Shown in pieces: positions 11,882 through 24,112 of a DNA stretch of 64,000 nucleotides. The position numbers and the translations under genes are program-made. Each line of letters opens with the position of its first letter. Within the stretch, counting starts at the first letter, position 1. The notes under the pieces were generated by a model. The model was given only the letters and a program-made list of their open reading frames with translations, made no database searches and was not told where the DNA came from. This stretch comes from Hirundichthys speculiger. Lineage: Eukaryota > Chordata > Actinopteri > Beloniformes > Exocoetidae. The stretch covers positions 1,399,001 to 1,463,000 of the forward strand of contig JAGFBZ010000178.1 of assembly GCA_018398805.1 (NCBI GenBank), written 5' to 3'.

Positions 11882-14800
11882 CCAAGAAAACATTCAAAGA
11901 CATTCAAACTGTAGTCCAAGACCACTAAGTCTTTAAATAACCTTTTGATTAAACCATTCATCACTTCTTGAACGAGAAAGGGCTCCACAGAAGAAGACCC
12001 AGGAGGACATCCTTATAAAAGCCACGTTTCTGTGTTTTTGGAAATCATGAAGACCCAACTTGAGTTTTTTTCTCTTTTTTTTTGGTAAATTACAATAGCT
12101 AGGAGCTGGTTACAATGAGCTTACAAAGAGAGACACAGACAAAAAGAAAGGAATACCAATAATGTACACTGCAACAACATACAGTTATAGGTCTTTTGAC
12201 AGGATAAGGAGCCAAAACACAAAGCTAAAAGCTCCCAAGATGTGAAGACAGCCTTAAAATGTGAGAAAACAAGATCACTCTTCTCAGGAAGAGCAGGCCA
12301 AAATACCCGTTGATGGATGGAGAAGTCTTCGGTCAAGTCCCCAGTGTAAAAATGTCAAAATATTTAGAGTCTTTCAGAGTCATTACAACACCGGCAAGTG
12401 TAAGGCGCCACCTTAATTTGCCCAGTGATGCTGAAACTGCTCAGCCAAATTACTAAGAGTAACAGTGAAAAAGCACGACTCCTCTGTTAGTTATTGCAAC
12501 AGGAAAAGGTGTAAAATTCCCGCTGCTGTTGGCGATATTGACGGTATAAAGACTGGACGACTCTTCAAGAACCTCACACGCCTTTTCAGGAATAACCATC
12601 CAGGGGCCTCACGCTCTAAAACCTGGATGGTTTTCCTTCTCAATCTTTTCGTGTAAATTTCTGTAACCACAAAATGATTTAGATGTACTTAACCTTGCAT
12701 ACAGGTGAATCCACATATATTCTCTTAGTACAACTTGAAACTGAGCACACACCCATGAACACAACCCTCCACCCTGTGTCCTCCCTCCAGTAGACCAATT
12801 AGAGTATGATAATGAGTATCAACAGAGATGGGAGACACGCTCATCCAAACAAAGACATGGCAAAAGCAAGCTGAAAAAGAGAAATTTCACCACGTGTGAA
12901 CTCGAGACACTCCTTTCTGAAGTTGAGGCCAGGAATAATATTTTATTTGGCATGGTAAAAGAAAAACATGGAGTGGGAGTGTGTGGTGGAAGCCCTTGGT
13001 GCGGTGAGCTCACTGCTTATCACCGTAAAGAAAAAAAAAAACAGTCAGACAGAAAGGTGGAGGTGAAGCAGCGAGCCGCTGTGCAAAGTGTGACAAGAGC
13101 AGGTACTGGATCTGGGGTCGATGATGTCACACCATTTCAGGGCGAGATACGAGCACCCCACCCCCCCTCCCAGGCTCCTGTCAAGGCAGCGTCACCCACT
13201 TTTCAACTGGCTGAGAACGGAAACGGTCATCATTGTATTTCTGCTCTCAGACAGTCTGTGGGTTGGTGAGGGGGGTTAACAGCCACATCTTCAGTGGATA
13301 ACTGCTGTCACCTGATGGGTAATTTAATAATTATTCACGTAAATAACTTTCAAAGGTGGATTCCATAATGGTTTTAATTTTAAACATATCACTCACCAGG
13401 AGCCACCCATCCTGCACCAGACCAGCCTGGAGCCTCAATCCCACTGCTGTTAGTAGGATATATGAGTCACGGGTTGATCCAGGACACCTTGAACCAACAT
13501 TAGTCAGGGAATTTGTGCCTCACATATTATTTACATGTTTATGGAATGGAAATTCTTCCTATAAACATACACAAATTCGTGTTCAGATGGTGCTTTTATA
13601 GCAACGTGTGTGCAGTCCATCACTCAGAGGGTTGTCAGCATTTGTAAAGGAACGGGTAACGTTCAGCTTCTCCTCCTCTCTCTCTCCCAAAGTCCGACCC
13701 AACTCAGCAGAGTTCCACAAGGACAGCTCTTGGAAATCTAAAACGACTGACAGCTGCCATTATCACAGGCCAAAGAAATCTTTGTGGTCTCTGAAAACCC
13801 CTTCTCATTCTGCCAAAGCTGCCATTGTCACGGGGTCTGGGTTGCATCATTTTAGCACATTTATATGACATAAACTGGTTTATTGAGGAATTGTTACCAT
13901 GAGGCTCATATGTCTATATTAAATAAATCATTTGATGACTGGAAAATGAGTGATGTCAGCCACTCAGTCCTGTCTGAAAGGCTCTTTAAAGAATTTACTG
14001 CACAACCTCGCCTGCTTCCAGGATACACAGAGAAGGAAACAGACAAAGAACAAGATTAATATTTTCACAATGTATTTGGGCTCACAGCCTTCATCTGACT
14101 CATCAAAAACCTCCAGCACCATCATTTCAATAATGGAAGCAGGAACAGAAGAATACAGACCAACCAATCAGATACATCGATACTTAATGGAGTCTGTTGG
14201 GTTCATGGCTGGTTGCATTCAAACACTGGGCAACTCTTAGTCTTCTTCTTTGAAACCCGTGTGGAAAGCAGTTCTTTAAATGACCACGAGGGGCTGGTTT
14301 CAAAAATTAGTCAATGTGCACTGACACCCATGTTAAAATGTTACACTGTACAGGAGAAATTAGCATATTTATAGTCTTGTACAAAAAAAATGATTTTTGG
14401 TGTCCAGAGCTAGATTTCACAAATGTGACAACTATGGGTGGATGTTAATACAATGCATCTGTAAAATTATATTAAATCCCTAATATATGCATAATTAGCA
14501 CAGTTTAGACTTCAAAAACACTTCCTAACTTAGGAGTGATGTCACAGAAGGATTTGTACAGTTCTCTTTACACTCCAAAAAACATCCTGCTGTATTGTTT
14601 TTCTTCATGGCATTTTGACTGGTGGAGGCCAGAAACAAACTGGTCAAGTTGTGTTATAAACTACTGGTGATACTGCATAATGATTTCAAATGACATCTCA
14701 CTCTCTCAGAAATGATTAACCTTTCCTATATTCAGCTGGAGCCCCCATAAATGTGTGCTACGTGCTGAAATGTGCCTCATCTTGTTCAAATAAAACCTAC

Positions 14801-15821
14801 ACACATTAACTAAGTGAGTATTTGGAAAAACAAATGTGATCCCTAATAATACACATCCTTTTAATAGATTACCGATTATCTGGTCCAATTGATCTGGAGC
14901 AATGTTTCAAAATTTACATGAACTGTACATAAGTCAGGTGAGAGCTGTGGTTTCCACTGTCACATTTACATTAACTTAGAAGTTTGAACAAGAGGGAACT
15001 AGTTTGGTGACATTTATCAGAGTAACCTCATTTATTGCCCTGCTCCAGCCCCTGGGGCATGACAGTGATAGTACATGTGAGGAGCTGTGGAAAGTTCTAC
15101 ACACATTCTGATGAGCTGGTTCTACTGCATAGCAGTGACAGTTGCAGAGTTGAAATCCCCTCAGTCAAAGACACCCTGCAGCCGTGGGGTTCTGCTGTTA
15201 ACCCATTCAGTGCTAAAACGTCATTTCAAAAAGTTTGAACATAGCTCCCTTAATCCTCATAAATTATTGTTTAAAAGCATTTAAAATAATATGGCACTCT
15301 CGTTGCATTAAGACTTAAAGATAAAAGCATGCAAACAAAGACATTGTAGCATTTGTAACTGGGTAAAAAGGCTCCATCTGTTGAATTCTTGACTACACAT
15401 GAGGACTTTTGGTGATCGCTGTACCATCACGGTCAGCAAACCCACAAATACAAACACATAACGGGAAAAAGCTGAATGTTTTGTCACTGAAGTAAAAGAA
15501 AAAAAGTTTTTTTCTTTTGTATGGAGGAAAACGTAAGCAATCAAATGTTTTGCGAAGCAACAAGTTACTTGACCTCATGAGGTTAAATGTTTTTTTTTGC
15601 TTCACTTAAAGTGTAATGAAGCACAGAAAAGGCTGCTGAGAGATTGTTGCAGATACCAGGTTGGGACAAAGATTCCTGTCAGTTAAGACCTGCTAAATTA
15701 CTGTAAAAAGACTTCACTGGTGATGAGATAAGCTCAGTTTACATCAAGTTACGTGTGTGTGCTTCATTAAGGACACACTGTAAAAGTGCGTGTAGTTCTG
15801 ATTAACCATCATATATGGGTA
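11882..15821. other. Intergenic, no gene recognised
   Basis: Only short chance frames and A/T-rich sequence. No RNA gene, transposon end or conserved coding pattern was recognised between card14 and the MITE at 15822. Confidence 0.5.
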
Positions 15822-16134
15822 TACACTGATCAGCCATATCATTATAACCACTAACAGGTAACATTAGGAAGCACTGCTCATGTTCTGCTGCCAAAACCTA
15901 AATCCTGCCATTCACATGAATGTCATATCAATACAAGAGACTCATCTAAAACGTTTTGCAGACCAGTCACAACCTCACAACATAGCAATATCTGTTCTCT
16001 ACTGTATTATTTTTTTGCTAACATCCCAGTACCAGAGACTCTATGGCACCCTCAGATGTTCTTTGTCAAACCCTGAGCGGTCAGAACCTTCTCATTTTGA
16101 GCAGATGGTCATAATGTTATGGCTGATCAGTGTA
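15822..16134. mobile_element. Tc1/mariner-type MITE, about 313 bp
   Basis: Inverted ends TACACTGATCAGCCATA and TATGGCTGATCAGTGTA sit at TA dinucleotides, the mariner/Tc1 target. The interior keeps CCACTAACAGGT and CATTCACATGAATG, which occur in the longer fish element of this family; the transposase part is deleted. Confidence 0.75.
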
Positions 16135-16949
16135 TGACATAAAATAAAATGAAGAATTACAGATTTATGAAGGAAATTGCATTTTCTTAATGAACAAGAA
16201 TGCAGAAATCAGCAAATTGTGATTAATTTGACGATAATCAAAAGGTGAACTTCATGTAGAAATGCAGAATGACCAAGTTTTAAAAGTGAAATGGTGAAAT
16301 TTATATTTTAAAATGGAATTTTCAAGAACTATTGGCAGAATTTTGTCAATTGTATGGATATCTCAAAATCCAGGATTTAACTAAGATGCAGAAATATGTT
16401 TAATTAGGGAGAAGAAATTAAATATTCTGGATATGTAAGTGATGTTTCACAAAGTTGTTTAAGTTGTAGCTCATCCTGTATTAGAAATATGGGTTGAACC
16501 ATCTCATAATGACACAAAATAACCTATTTTGATAATTGCTTCAAATTTCTTTGAGGCTTTTAGCAGAAGTAGAACCCCAGAGACCTCAGTGATCTTTACA
16601 ATCCAGTATCCAGCCCAAAATAACATTTATTCTGACCAATGGGGCAACAGCTTGACCCATGAAGTCTTTATGAAATATGAGTGTTCTGACCTGGTATTAG
16701 ACTTAAAGAGCTTGAAGGTGCTCTAGCTTGCCTGTTTTAGTAAATGTAAATATTAGATGTGCATGTCTAACAGGTAGCGTGCTTCAACAGAACAACAGCT
16801 GAAGCCAGGTATCCTGACTTCTCAACAGGAAGCACAGAGATGGTAGGAGGTGTAAACACAACACAGACGTGTGTGTGGTGTGACTGAAAACTGTACTCAT
16901 GTTATCTTACACTGAAAAACACAAGACTGAAAAGGTATAAGTTATTTGC
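16135..16949. other. Intergenic, downstream of ccdc40
   Basis: A/T-rich, no feature recognised. Confidence 0.5.
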
Positions 16950-17124
16950 GTTTCTGTGCCAAAAACGTTTATTTCATCTTATTATTTCAACATGAGAAAC
17001 CAACAGATTAAAATAAATATTCTTCTCAGTTCATCACTTGACCAGTTCTATCCTCATGTGGACCACCTTCCCCTGTACTCACTGTCATGTCTCTATCATT
17101 GCTGCTCTCTAGGGGGTCTCCTGC
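16950..17124 (-). other. ccdc40: ccdc40 3' UTR and poly(A) signal
   Basis: Downstream of the TGA at 17125-17127 the minus strand carries AATAAA at 16968-16973, about 155 bases after the stop. A short 3' UTR ending near 16950 is inferred. Confidence 0.6.
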
Positions 17125-20100
17125 TCAGAGAAGCTGATTGCATGCAGCCAGAGCCTGCAGCACCTTGTGGAGCTCCTCTCGGTGCTCTGGGACATCCTCA
17201 CACTCATGGAGCAGGATTCTGCTGACAGTCTGCAAATACTCGTCCTGGCTCTGCAGAGCGGCAACCACCGTCTCGCTGCTGGACGAAGCTTTGTAGCTGC
17301 CCTCATGGACTGCTCGCAGCTTCTTGCTCCGGCTCTGCAGAGTAACTAAATGGGGAAAATTCTACAGATAGATAAAGAAAAAAGGGTGAATGAGTGCAGA
17401 TTCGGCACAGATCACAGAGGGAGGAGAAGGAATGAGCCGTTACAGTATAGCAGCTATTTTCGAATGTTGGGAGTGGTTTCCGTGACAAGATACCGTGATT
17501 CTCAGCTCAGCACATTCACAGTCATATCGACACTCCCCAGGAAATAAAGTTCTAAAATAAACACTGCCACCACACCTTCATTCAAGCTTTTATGTACAAC
17601 TATTGCTTAACACGTACTAACAAATGACTGTGTGTATTCTGATAAATGTGCACTGACACCTCTTGGCTGACACATCTGGTATTATTTATTACTTGAAGAC
17701 TGGAGAGAGTCTACCAGTCTAGATTTAACACTCTGGTGACCAAAACATTTTAAATGTCTTTTTGTTTAGTAAATAATGAAATAAGGTCATGTGCTGTTCA
17801 TCTGAGGACGTTCAGTGTACAACGTGATATTTTTAGAACTGGGAACATATTTTTTTAATGTCCTGATATGTAAGACTTTAGAATTTAAGGTAACACTTTA
17901 TTTGACACCTATCTCTATAACACATTATAACTATAATTATAATGAGCTATCATTACCTTATAGCACTGTATAACTATAGTTATAAACACTCATAAATGAT
18001 CATAATGCTTTATAACAATAATCATAACACACTATAAAGCATGTTATGATCACTTATAAGGTCAGGTATTATAAATGTTATAACTGCTGGTCCCTTGCTC
18101 ACTGATTTTTGTTGCAAAGATCAAAGGGTATTATAATGATGATAGTTGTCAAATATTAAAACTTTATAATGCCTTATAATCACTGGTATAATGTGTATTT
18201 TTCTTCAAGCAAACCACTTATAGTGACTTATGACCAGTTTGTAATGTGTCATATCAGCCTATACCTGAGCAGTTTCATCACTTTACTTGAAGCACCCAAT
18301 GAACATTTAAAGTGACTTATAATCACATTATAATGCATTATACTCGTGATTATAATCCATTATACCAGTGATTATAAGGTATTATAAAGTTTTAATATTT
18401 GACAACTATCATCATTATAATACCCTTTGATCTTTGCAACAAAAATCAGTGAGCAAGGGACCAGCAGTTATAACATATTATAATACCTGACCTTATAAGT
18501 GATCATAACATGCTTTATAGTGTGTTATGCTTATTGTTATTATTGTTATAACTATAGTTATACAGTGCTATAAGGTAATGATAACTCATTATAATTATAG
18601 TTATAATGCATTATAGAGATAGGTTTAATAAAGTGTTACTGAATGTAATTATTTTTTTCCCTCCATATGACCGTGTTTTACAACGCTAATGTGCTCCTTA
18701 CTGTTTCTTTGGTGTCCTGGAGGTTCACCAGGCCAGACTCCAGGATGTTCATGGTGCTGAACAGCTCCATCATCAACTTCTTCTCCTGCACAAGCCTGTG
18801 TCTTACACTGTCCTGGCTCTTCTGAAGCTCTCTGTACACCTGCTCACACTCTTTCACTTGCTGAAGACAAATATGAGATTAATGAGCAGCTTGTTACTTA
18901 CACCTACTAAAAATTGGACAACCCACTTCTCCTACTTTGCATGTTTCCCTGATCTTGCGCTGAAGGCCCTCACTGGAGCGCTTCAGCTCTCCCTTTATGT
19001 TCTTTTTGTGTGAGCTGCGGGCCATGGCATCCTTTCGCAGGGTGATGTTCTCCCATGTTTGCACAGTTGCTTCACTTTCTCTCGTCAGACTCTCCTGCTG
19101 CTTTTTCAGCTGTTTGATTCGCATCTGCACAGATGCAGTTACAGTAAGTTTAGTCTACAATTGCTCAACAAAACATATAGACCATAAATTAAAACATTTA
19201 AATGATTTTTGAAGCTTTTCTTCTTTATTTACTGAACCTTTTAAATCTACTCATGAGATCCAGCATTCCTGTTAACTTCTGTTAGCTCCAATCATGTGAG
19301 CTACTTCCAAGTGGTCATGTGATTTGAAGGCTGGCATATGATTCAGATAAAGAGGCAAATAATAAATCTGTGCATGACACATGTCTGTAGCAATGACATT
19401 AATACAGCCAACGTTAACGGCCTCACACACCCTGACCCCAATGACAGTTCTGAGTAAGGGCGTCCCGATCCCGATCCCCTGATCGGATCGGCCTTCGATC
19501 TTAAAAATTTAAGGTGGATCAGATCGGCCGATCAACCTTATTTTAACACACCGATCTTTTTTTTCATTATTTTTTTCTCAAAAAGTGATCCTGATTAACA
19601 CAAATTAATAAAGTAATCATATTACCGGGGCGTTCCAGACCAAAGTTATTACCATTAACGAAAACGAACGAAATAACGAAAACTAGAATTGAAAAAAACA
19701 TTTTCGTTAACTGAAACAAAATAAAAAGGAGAGTTTTTTAAAAAACTATAACTAACTGACATTGTATTATGTGTTTATAAAACAAATTAAAATTAACTAT
19801 AATAATGTCAAGAACGTCCTTCGTTTTCATATTTGTAATTTTTTTTTCTCATAAATGTTTGAAATCTATTATCTTCGCTCCACCATACAACAACAAATGC
19901 AAAAAAAAAAAAAAAAAAAAAAAGTGATCACCAGTGATGGCTGTGGCAAAAGTTGGGAGAAAGCGGCACAGTCCTATTTGGGATTTCTTTGACTATGACT
20001 GTGTTAACAATAAAAATAAGTGCCTTGTTGTAGAGCAGGTGATACAATGTGTGGAATACTTCTCAAGGAGAAAAACCCACGAATCTGAAAGTCCATTTGA

Positions 20101-23100
20101 AAAGCTTTCATAAGAAGGCTAACCAAGACTACCTGGATAAGCTGCCTCCTCCCTGGAAAGAAGCTACAGCTGCAGGCCAGTCAGCGTTGGGAAGGAACAG
20201 GACAAAACAGCAACTATAATGGACTGTTTCCACCGGAGACCAGATAGCTGCTGGTCAGTAAATACGCAGGAACACCACAAGAGGGAAGATGCGCACTGAT
20301 AAACAGGTTTATTGAGACCAGAATGTAAACACAACTATGTGATTCGATAGCCTTCAAAAAGTTCAGTGCTTCACTCCAACCAAAATTACAACCCTAATTT
20401 ACTAAATAAAACTAAAACTAACACTGAAACTAATAAAAACTAAACTAAAACTAAGTATTTCAAAAAAATAAAAATTAATAAAAACTAGCTAAACTGCTCT
20501 AAAAAAGAATTAAAACTAACTGAATTTGAAAAACTAAACTAAAAACTAAATAAAAACTAAAACTAATGAAAAATCCAAAACTATTATAACCCTGTATGCA
20601 ACCCGTGCCCTTCCAGTCTTCCCTGCACTCGTGGCTTCCTCCAATCAGTCCAGGCAAAGTAAAAAGGATCACCACCCATGTAGCCATTAGTGCTGATCAT
20701 TTGACGGAAACATTTCTTGTGAACTTCAGCATGTCAATAATTTTCCCTCTTTTGTCCTTTGTCTTGCATCAAATCAATGTCTTCCATCTCCTCTAAACAG
20801 AGAGATCTGTCAGCCACTTTATCTACGTCACTTCAGCCGTGAAGGCATAGATGTTTGCTTTGGATTACATACACTCTTACTTACACTCTGCAGCATCACA
20901 GTAGTGCACTAAAGTTGTTTGAAGGTAAAAAAAAGAAAATGACGTAAAGTGAATGATCTTTATTGCTTGTTTTGGCTTGTTGCTTTTTTTTTTTAATATC
21001 AGAAGTGATCGATGCAAGTGTCTGCAAAAAGTCCCAAATGCAACGCTTTACAGATACCCGGTCGATAAAAATAGCATCTTTTCGCAGTACTCGGGTAGCA
21101 ACTAACTTAACAAACATCACAGAAATACTGGTGTATTTTTGTGTTAGCACAAAGTCTGGACAAACTATTTTGAATGGACGATACTGAGATAACACTCCAT
21201 ATAAATAATGGAAGAGGTCAACAGTTCAAGGATGCCTTCTCTTCTGTGACACACTACTATGTGTGTGTAATGTGTGGAACGTCTGTGGATTTAGAACATA
21301 AACAGGAAGATGTCTACTTATCTTCAGTTTTTACTCTCTCTCCTCAGGATCCCACTGTGCTCACTGTGTTTACCTCTATGCGATGTATTTCATCTTTCAT
21401 CGTCTTGATTTCATCTTGTCCTGTGTCCAGAGCGAAAAAAGTCTCCTTTAAAATCTGGGTCTTCTTCTCCCACAGCATAAGCTGCTGCCTGCAGATCACA
21501 AATGCAAAAACATACACAAAACAGAGAATGCATGCAACAAAGAAAAACAAAAACACCCATTATTGTTTGTGAACTTTATGTATAAACTTTTAAACAGAAT
21601 AAACAGGTGCAAAAAAAAAAAAGTGACTGACTCAGACTCCACCAGAGCATTTAAGAGCCTCTCATTCTCCTCCTGCACCCTCTCAAGGTTCATCTGCATG
21701 TTAACAGACTCCCACTCTGCATCCTAAAAATATGACTTAATGTTAAATAAGAATCTATTAGAAAACTTCTGAAAAAGGCTGAAAAACAAACTATAACATG
21801 CCTTAAGTTTCTGAAGGTATTCGGTCTCCATTAGTGCATTGTCCTGCTCCAGAACCTGGCTGAGCTGTTTCTTCTCCCTCACCAAGCTGCTGAGCTTCAC
21901 CAGGTCTCTGTTCAGCACTGTCAAGGTGTTCTCCATCTCTGACTCCTCCCGCTCCCCTAGTTCATGCTGACCTGGTGGAGTTCAACTTAGAGTCAAAGCT
22001 GTTCAAGCAGGAGTGTGGAAAGACGTTTAAACTGAGAGTTACACTCTTGTGTGACAGATAGAAACTGTTAAACTTTAATCAAGCAGCATACTACAGCGAC
22101 CCCTCGCCAATTCGCGGTTTAAGTTCCGTGGTTTTAGTTATTCGCAGGATTTTTCAGAAATATATAATTAAAAAAATTTTTTTTAATTGCGGAAACATCA
22201 CAGGATGTTGTGCGCGTTCTCTCACAGTGAAGAAATGCTGTGAGCCAGCCTGGCCCCTTTAAGAAGGTGGCCTTATGGGTAATGATGTGGCCTTATGGGT
22301 AATGGAGTGTGTGTGTCGTGGGATGGCAGAACAAAAACGGGGTTATTTGAAAAGTGTAGTGAGCATAAACAGCAGCCCAGCGTGTATAGATTTACATTCT
22401 CTGTTAACCGACAGGAGCCCAACAATACAACCTGTGTGATGTTACAAGTTCCTGCAGTGCCAGAATAAAGTGCTCGTTCCATGCAGAGAAAAACGGACTT
22501 TTTGTTTTGTTGTTGTTAGCGTGTTAGCTGCTAATTACAAGCCAAAAATAGCACAATACCAGCGGTTTCTTTACTACGGTTCAGAGACCAGAGGCTGTGA
22601 AGGTAACAGAAAGACCACAGTTGAGCCTTTGTCTTGTTTCGCTGCAGTGCCTCGCTACTTTTTTGCGCTTTTTTAAACATATTTTAAACGCATTATTGAG
22701 ACTCGGGGGGGTCCGGCTCCAGTTCACGGATTCTGATTTTCAGGGGGGGGTGCCGGTCTCCATTAACCGTGAAAAATAAGGGATCACTGTACTTGATGCA
22801 TCTCGGATTATCACTGACTCACAGTTGAATTGATTGCTTTTCCTCTGTACATGTATATGTGTGTGCGTCATGTAGTTCCTACTTTCAAAGCGGATTTTCC
22901 TCTGCTGCATCACTATGTATTCCGTCTCAAGTTTGCTCATCTCCTTGCTTTTGGCCTCTATTTCCTGAGTCAGCATCACTAGCGCCCCCTGCTGCCTCAA
23001 CCAGAGCTGCTGGTCATTCTTGATGCATGCTGCCAGCTCCTCAATCTGTTCCATTATTTCTTCCACCTTAAACGCCAGGGGACTCAGGTCTTCGCACTGG

Positions 23101-24040
23101 AAGCAGGAACACACAGATCTTAAAGGCATCCTGGTGTTTTTATTTGTGACTGCAAAAGTTGTTTGTATTAAAATCATGCAGCTACAATATTCACAAATCC
23201 ATTCAGCATGAATTGCCAGGGATTACTGGTCCCCACAGTCTCTCACCCCTGTTCTGGTCTTGATCTCAGCAAGCTTGTTGTTGTAGTTGCTGATTGCTTG
23301 CCCTTTCTGCTTGATGATTTGAACCAATGAATGCATCTGGCTCTCACTTATGGTCAGTAATTTGTCACTCTTGGCAAGTTCCTCATCTAAAGCCTCCTGG
23401 GTGAGAGCCAAGAGGCTCACATGTTGATCGACCTGTTGACTCTCCAGGCTCAATGACGACAGTTCGTTCTCCAGCTGCTCCAAGTTACAAATCTGAGGAA
23501 GGGTTATGAGTTCCAAAAAGGTTAATAAAAAAATAGGATCTCTGTTTTTTGCAAGTTTTTCTTTTTCTCTCTTTGATGCTGTAGTTATTTTCTAATAAAT
23601 GGAACCACCTGTTATAAGTCAAAAAGTGTGGCTGTACCACAGTCCATCACAGGGCTATTAAATAAATACGTTTATCAGACATATAATGAGTGAAGCTGAA
23701 AATTGAACTCAGTGGAGCTTGTACTTTTATTATGAGACAAAGTTCACGTGGATATTCTGTCAGATCCACACCAAGCCTCTGGTGTGGATAAACAGAAAGC
23801 TTTGATCAGTGAAACAACAAGGAAAACTTCACCACAATTATTAGAGATACCTCTGTAAAGAAATCATTAGATTAAGTCAGGAAGAATATCGAAAATTAAG
23901 CATAAAGTAGTGATAATACAATATACCCTTGCCCGTTCACGGTTCACCGTTCGTGGTCCCACATACTCACAGATTTTGCTGTCAAAGTTTTTTTTTCATA
24001 ACGTATTTGAATTTGTAGCAGAAAACTGCTCACATTTACC

Positions 24041-24112
<72 letters not shown>

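Noticed and set aside
24041..24110. CRISPR-like or other functional tandem array
   Set aside because: Simple dinucleotide repeat, as at 30409-30474 and 60328-60387; no spacer structure.
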